64,000 bases of DNA. Origin: Rhyacophila brunnea. Lineage: Eukaryota > Arthropoda > Insecta > Trichoptera > Rhyacophilidae. A model generated the notes under the pieces. That model was not told the DNA's origin. It was given only the letters and a program-made list of their open reading frames with translations, and did not search any database. Location: the NCBI GenBank assembly GCA_022495005.1, contig JAGYXB010000061.1, positions 1,364,001-1,428,000 on the forward strand. Direction: 5' to 3'. Made by a program: the position numbers and the translations under genes. Within the stretch, counting starts at the first letter, position 1, and each line of letters starts with the position of its first letter. This document shows positions 63,931 to 64,000 of this stretch, one piece after another.

Positions 63931-64000
63931 TTAGTTAGTTATAAGATAATATGAAATGGATAATTTGTAATTAAATAAATACGGACGTATGTGATCGTTT

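Noticed and set aside
1..64000. CRISPR arrays, bacterial operons, rRNA or phage genes
   Set aside because: No regularly spaced repeats, no Shine-Dalgarno-led gene clusters and no rRNA motifs; the sequence is eukaryotic non-coding DNA.

Overview
The window looks like non-coding nuclear DNA of an insect. It is very AT-rich (about 70% A+T by eye), has no long open reading frames, and is full of decayed transposable elements. Several repeats carry TTAGG/CCTAA runs, the usual arthropod telomere unit. The reverse-transcriptase remnants (RTE-like and Jockey/CR1-like) and the hAT, TTAA-type and Harbinger-like miniature elements fit an AT-rich insect such as a hemipteran or lepidopteran. The sequence alone does not settle the order. 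Nothing bacterial, viral or CRISPR-like was seen.

Layout. 0-5 kb: a LINE 3' end, a SINE-1 copy, a hAT-A element split by a SINE-1 (2171-2920), and a hAT-C element (4135-4549). 5-12.3 kb: a transposase N-terminal fragment, SINE-2 copies, a LINE ORF2 3' fragment, a truncated foldback element and a TTAA element. 14-23 kb: the densest nest. Family-E repeats, hAT-B elements carrying other elements, and a 1,390-bp foldback with two 679-bp arms inserted at TTAA. 24-33 kb: hAT-A, a second tRNA-headed repeat family, RT fragments, a TTAA element, a palindrome with (CCTAA)n, and two LINE 3' ends in tandem. 33-51 kb: family-D repeats with internal TTAGG runs, small palindromes, hAT-C, SINE-2/SINE-3 copies, family E and hAT-A. 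51-64 kb: two 5'-truncated RTE-like insertions with clear target duplications, a hAT-B element, a Jockey/CR1-like LINE broken by a SINE-1, and a Harbinger-like element inside family D.

Host coding evidence is thin. The best candidate is a short terminal exon on the minus strand (17334-17414), with a strong polypyrimidine/AG acceptor and a 26-codon GC-rich open frame. A 46-nt candidate micro-exon (33195-33240, minus) and a few GC-richer patches (47924-48266, 59238-59707, 36119-36424) are weaker. If the exons are real, much of the window is intron or 3' flank of a minus-strand gene that has collected mobile elements.

The elements work as a parasitic community. The RTE and Jockey/CR1 LINEs encode reverse transcriptase. 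The SINEs have RNA polymerase III-type heads and presumably used such LINE machinery. The hAT, TTAA and TTA elements seen here are non-autonomous, and no intact transposase for any of them lies in the window.
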